Shown here: positions 4,479-6,125 of the stretch, in pieces
Position numbering within the stretch: position 1 is the first letter of the stretch
Layout of the letters: each line of letters starts with the position of its first letter
Source: Pseudomonadota bacterium
GTDB lineage: Bacteria > Desulfobacterota > WTBG01 > JAGOGO01
Direction of reading: 5' to 3'
DNA: 6,125 nucleotides
NCBI GenBank assembly: GCA_021160085.1
Contig: JAGHDE010000272.1
Coordinates: 1-6,125, forward strand
Made by a program: the position numbers and the translations under genes
The notes under the pieces: model-generated
Databases searched by the model: none
What the model saw: only the letters and a program-made list of their open reading frames with translations
Told to the model about the DNA's origin: nothing

Positions 4479-6125
4479 TTATAACGACAATTTAAAAAGA
4501 TCCATTAATTCATCATTTTTCATTTCGGTTATCCAGGCATCGCCGGCGCTGCCGATAACATCTTGCGATAACTTTGATTTTTCTTCAAGCATCATGTCAA
4601 TCCTCTCTTCCACAGTGCCTTTGGTCAAAAACTTGTGCACAATAACATTCTTCTTTTGACCAATCCTGAATACCCGGTCGGTTGCCTGGTTTTCTACGGC
4701 AGGATTCCACCAACGGTCAAAATGAATCACATGGTTTGCTGCAGTCAGGTTTAACCCGACGCCGCCGGCCTTTAAGGATAAGACCATAAATGGAACATAG
4801 CTTTTACTTTGAAATTGTTCAATAATTTTTTTTCTCTTTCTTACTGCCACGCTGCCGTGCAAGATAAACCCTTCTCTATGAAAAATGGTTTCCAAAAAAT
4901 CGCAAAGCGGCTCTGTTATTTCCTTAAACTGAGTAAAGATCAGAACCTTTTCTCTTTTGTCATATATTGTCTCGCAAATTTCACGAAGCCTTAAAAACTT
5001 GCCGCTCTCTTTTTCTTCAAATTCTCCTGTTCCAAGATATTGATCCGGATGATTACATATCTGCTTAAACTTCATAAGGGAAGAAAGAATCAGACCCTTT
5101 CTTTCAATGCCTTCTGTTTCGGCAATTGTCTGCTTTATTGTTTCAACTATATTCTTATATAAAAGGACCTGTTTTTTACTTAACGAAGCATATGTTTTCA
5201 TCTCCACCTTTTCCGGGAGGTCAGATATGACCGACTTGTCTGTTTTTAATCGCCGCAAAATGTACGGGCTGATAAGTTTTCGCAGTCTTGAATAACCGGA
5301 CGTGTCATGATTCAGGTTTTTTGAAAATTGTTTGAACTCCCTGAAATTTCCAAGCAAACCAGGATTTAAAAAATCGAATAATGACCAGATGTCTGTCAGC
5401 CGGTTTTCAATAGGGGTTCCTGTCATAATAATCCTGTTATGGGATGTGAGTTTCTTTATTGCCCTTGCCTGTTTTGTCCCCGGATTCTTGATGGCCTGGG
5501 CCTCATCTAAGATGATGTAGTTCCACGAATAGGATTGTAGCCATTCATACCTTTGGACCAAGGCATATGTTGTAATAACAAGATCAAATGTATCTAATGA
5601 TTTTTTATCTTTTACTACGCTGTTTTTCCCTGAACTTGCTCCGGGATGAGCGATATGGAATTTGATGTCCGGAGAAAATCTCTTGATTTCATTTTCCCAG
5701 TTGGAAATAAGGGAAGCCGGTATTATTAAAAGACTGGCCCTCTTTGGTTTTTCAGATTCCTCGAAACCGGATTTTATTATATTTAAAAAAGCCAGTGCCT
5801 GAATGGTCTTGCCAAGACCCATATCATCTGCCAGGCAGGCCCCAAATTGTAGTGAATGCAGGAAATAAAGCCAGTTTAATCCTTTCTGTTGATACTGTCT
5901 CAGCTTTGCCTTGAATCCTTTGTTGGGCTTTACTGAAGTAATTAGATCAGGATCAAGCAGTTTTCGGATGACCGATTTTAGCCATTTTCCGTTTGAGATG
6001 CCATAATCTATTTCTTTCGTATTAACATCCAGTAATTTCTCAGGTAGAAGCTGCATCCTGAGGGCGTCCTTTAAACTTAATCCTTCTTTATCTATCATCT
6101 TTTTTGCTTTTTCATAGGCATCCAG
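4479..6125 (-). CDS. SNF2/RAD54-family DNA-dependent ATPase (helicase-like), N-terminus outside window
   Basis: 548 residues are visible; the frame is open to the right edge (it starts LDAYEKAKKM), so the gene begins upstream and the Met at 6098 is internal. Both RecA-like lobes are complete. Numbering from the edge: the Q-motif-like LRQYQQKGLNWL (75-86), Walker A DMGLGKT (101-107), Ia region LLIIPASLISNWENEI, Walker B DEAQ (207-210) followed by AIKNPGT, motif III TGTPIENRLTDIWSLFDFLNPGLLG (235-259), then in lobe 2 KVLIFTQF, LSLKAGGVGLNLTAANHVIHFDRWWNPAVENQATDRVFRIGQ (motifs V and VI, with the arginine finger R.FRIGQ), and HKFLTKGTVEERID. All key residues are intact, so an active ATPase is expected. 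SNF2 enzymes translocate on duplex DNA and move or strip bound proteins rather than unwind; bacterial members act on RNA polymerase or in DNA repair or defence. Bacterial proteins of this type are often about 900-1100 residues, so about half is probably missing. It is followed closely by the SWIM gene. Confidence 0.95.
   Translation of the reverse strand: MDAYEKAKKMIDKEGLSLKDALRMQLLPEKLLDVNTKEIDYGISNGKWLKSVIRKLLDPDLITSVKPNKGFKAKLRQYQQKGLNWLYFLHSLQFGACLADDMGLGKTIQALAFLNIIKSGFEESEKPKRASLLIIPASLISNWENEIKRFSPDIKFHIAHPGASSGKNSVVKDKKSLDTFDLVITTYALVQRYEWLQSYSWNYIILDEAQAIKNPGTKQARAIKKLTSHNRIIMTGTPIENRLTDIWSLFDFLNPGLLGNFREFKQFSKNLNHDTSGYSRLRKLISPYILRRLKTDKSVISDLPEKVEMKTYASLSKKQVLLYKNIVETIKQTIAETEGIERKGLILSSLMKFKQICNHPDQYLGTGEFEEKESGKFLRLREICETIYDKREKVLIFTQFKEITEPLCDFLETIFHREGFILHGSVAVRKRKKIIEQFQSKSYVPFMVLSLKAGGVGLNLTAANHVIHFDRWWNPAVENQATDRVFRIGQKKNVIVHKFLTKGTVEERIDMMLEEKSKLSQDVIGSAGDAWITEMKNDELMDLFKLSL

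Noticed and set aside
4479..6098. Treating the ATG at 6098 as the SNF2 start codon.
   Set aside because: The frame continues without a stop to the window edge, the residues before it are of the same character, and the protein would lack the usual N-terminal half. It is better called partial.

Overview
The window looks like an ordinary chromosomal stretch of a moderately A+T-rich anaerobic bacterium. The gene mix (a 4-hydroxybenzoyl-CoA-thioesterase-like protein, an MJ0301-type metallo-hydrolase, a split SWIM/SNF2 pair) and the short degenerate CTGACAC-like repeats next to genes would fit the Desulfobacterota. That assignment is an impression, not a proof; there is no rRNA, tRNA or marker gene here.

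Layout: the first 222 bases are the 3' end of a rightward gene, the C-terminus of a GT4-type glycosyltransferase. Everything else is leftward. In transcription order from the right edge: a SNF2-family ATPase whose 5' end lies beyond the window (4479-6125); a SWIM zinc-finger protein with a lysine-rich linker and a probable C-terminal winged helix (3412-4461); a hotdog-fold acyl-CoA thioesterase (2874-3320); an MBL-fold hydrolase of the MJ0301/COG1237 type (1954-2772); and a sodium:solute symporter (281-1819). The glycosyltransferase and symporter genes converge over a 58-base gap with no clear terminator.

The SNF2 and SWIM genes are 17 bases apart and almost certainly one transcription unit, with a plausible shared role at DNA or at DNA-protein complexes. 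The thioesterase, hydrolase and symporter are separated by about 90-135 bases each and need not be functionally linked.

The most notable non-coding signal is a repeated 35-base element (29/35 identical) containing a small GGGC-N4-GCCC hairpin. It lies 24 bases upstream of the hydrolase start and 26 bases upstream of the symporter ATG at 1819. The symporter reading frame stays open through this element and an adjacent degenerate 7-base tandem repeat back to a TTG at 1957, but the repeat content argues that this part is untranslated leader. I found no mobile element, CRISPR array, RNA gene or clear-cut new system. The best candidate for something less described is the SNF2 + SWIM/winged-helix pair.
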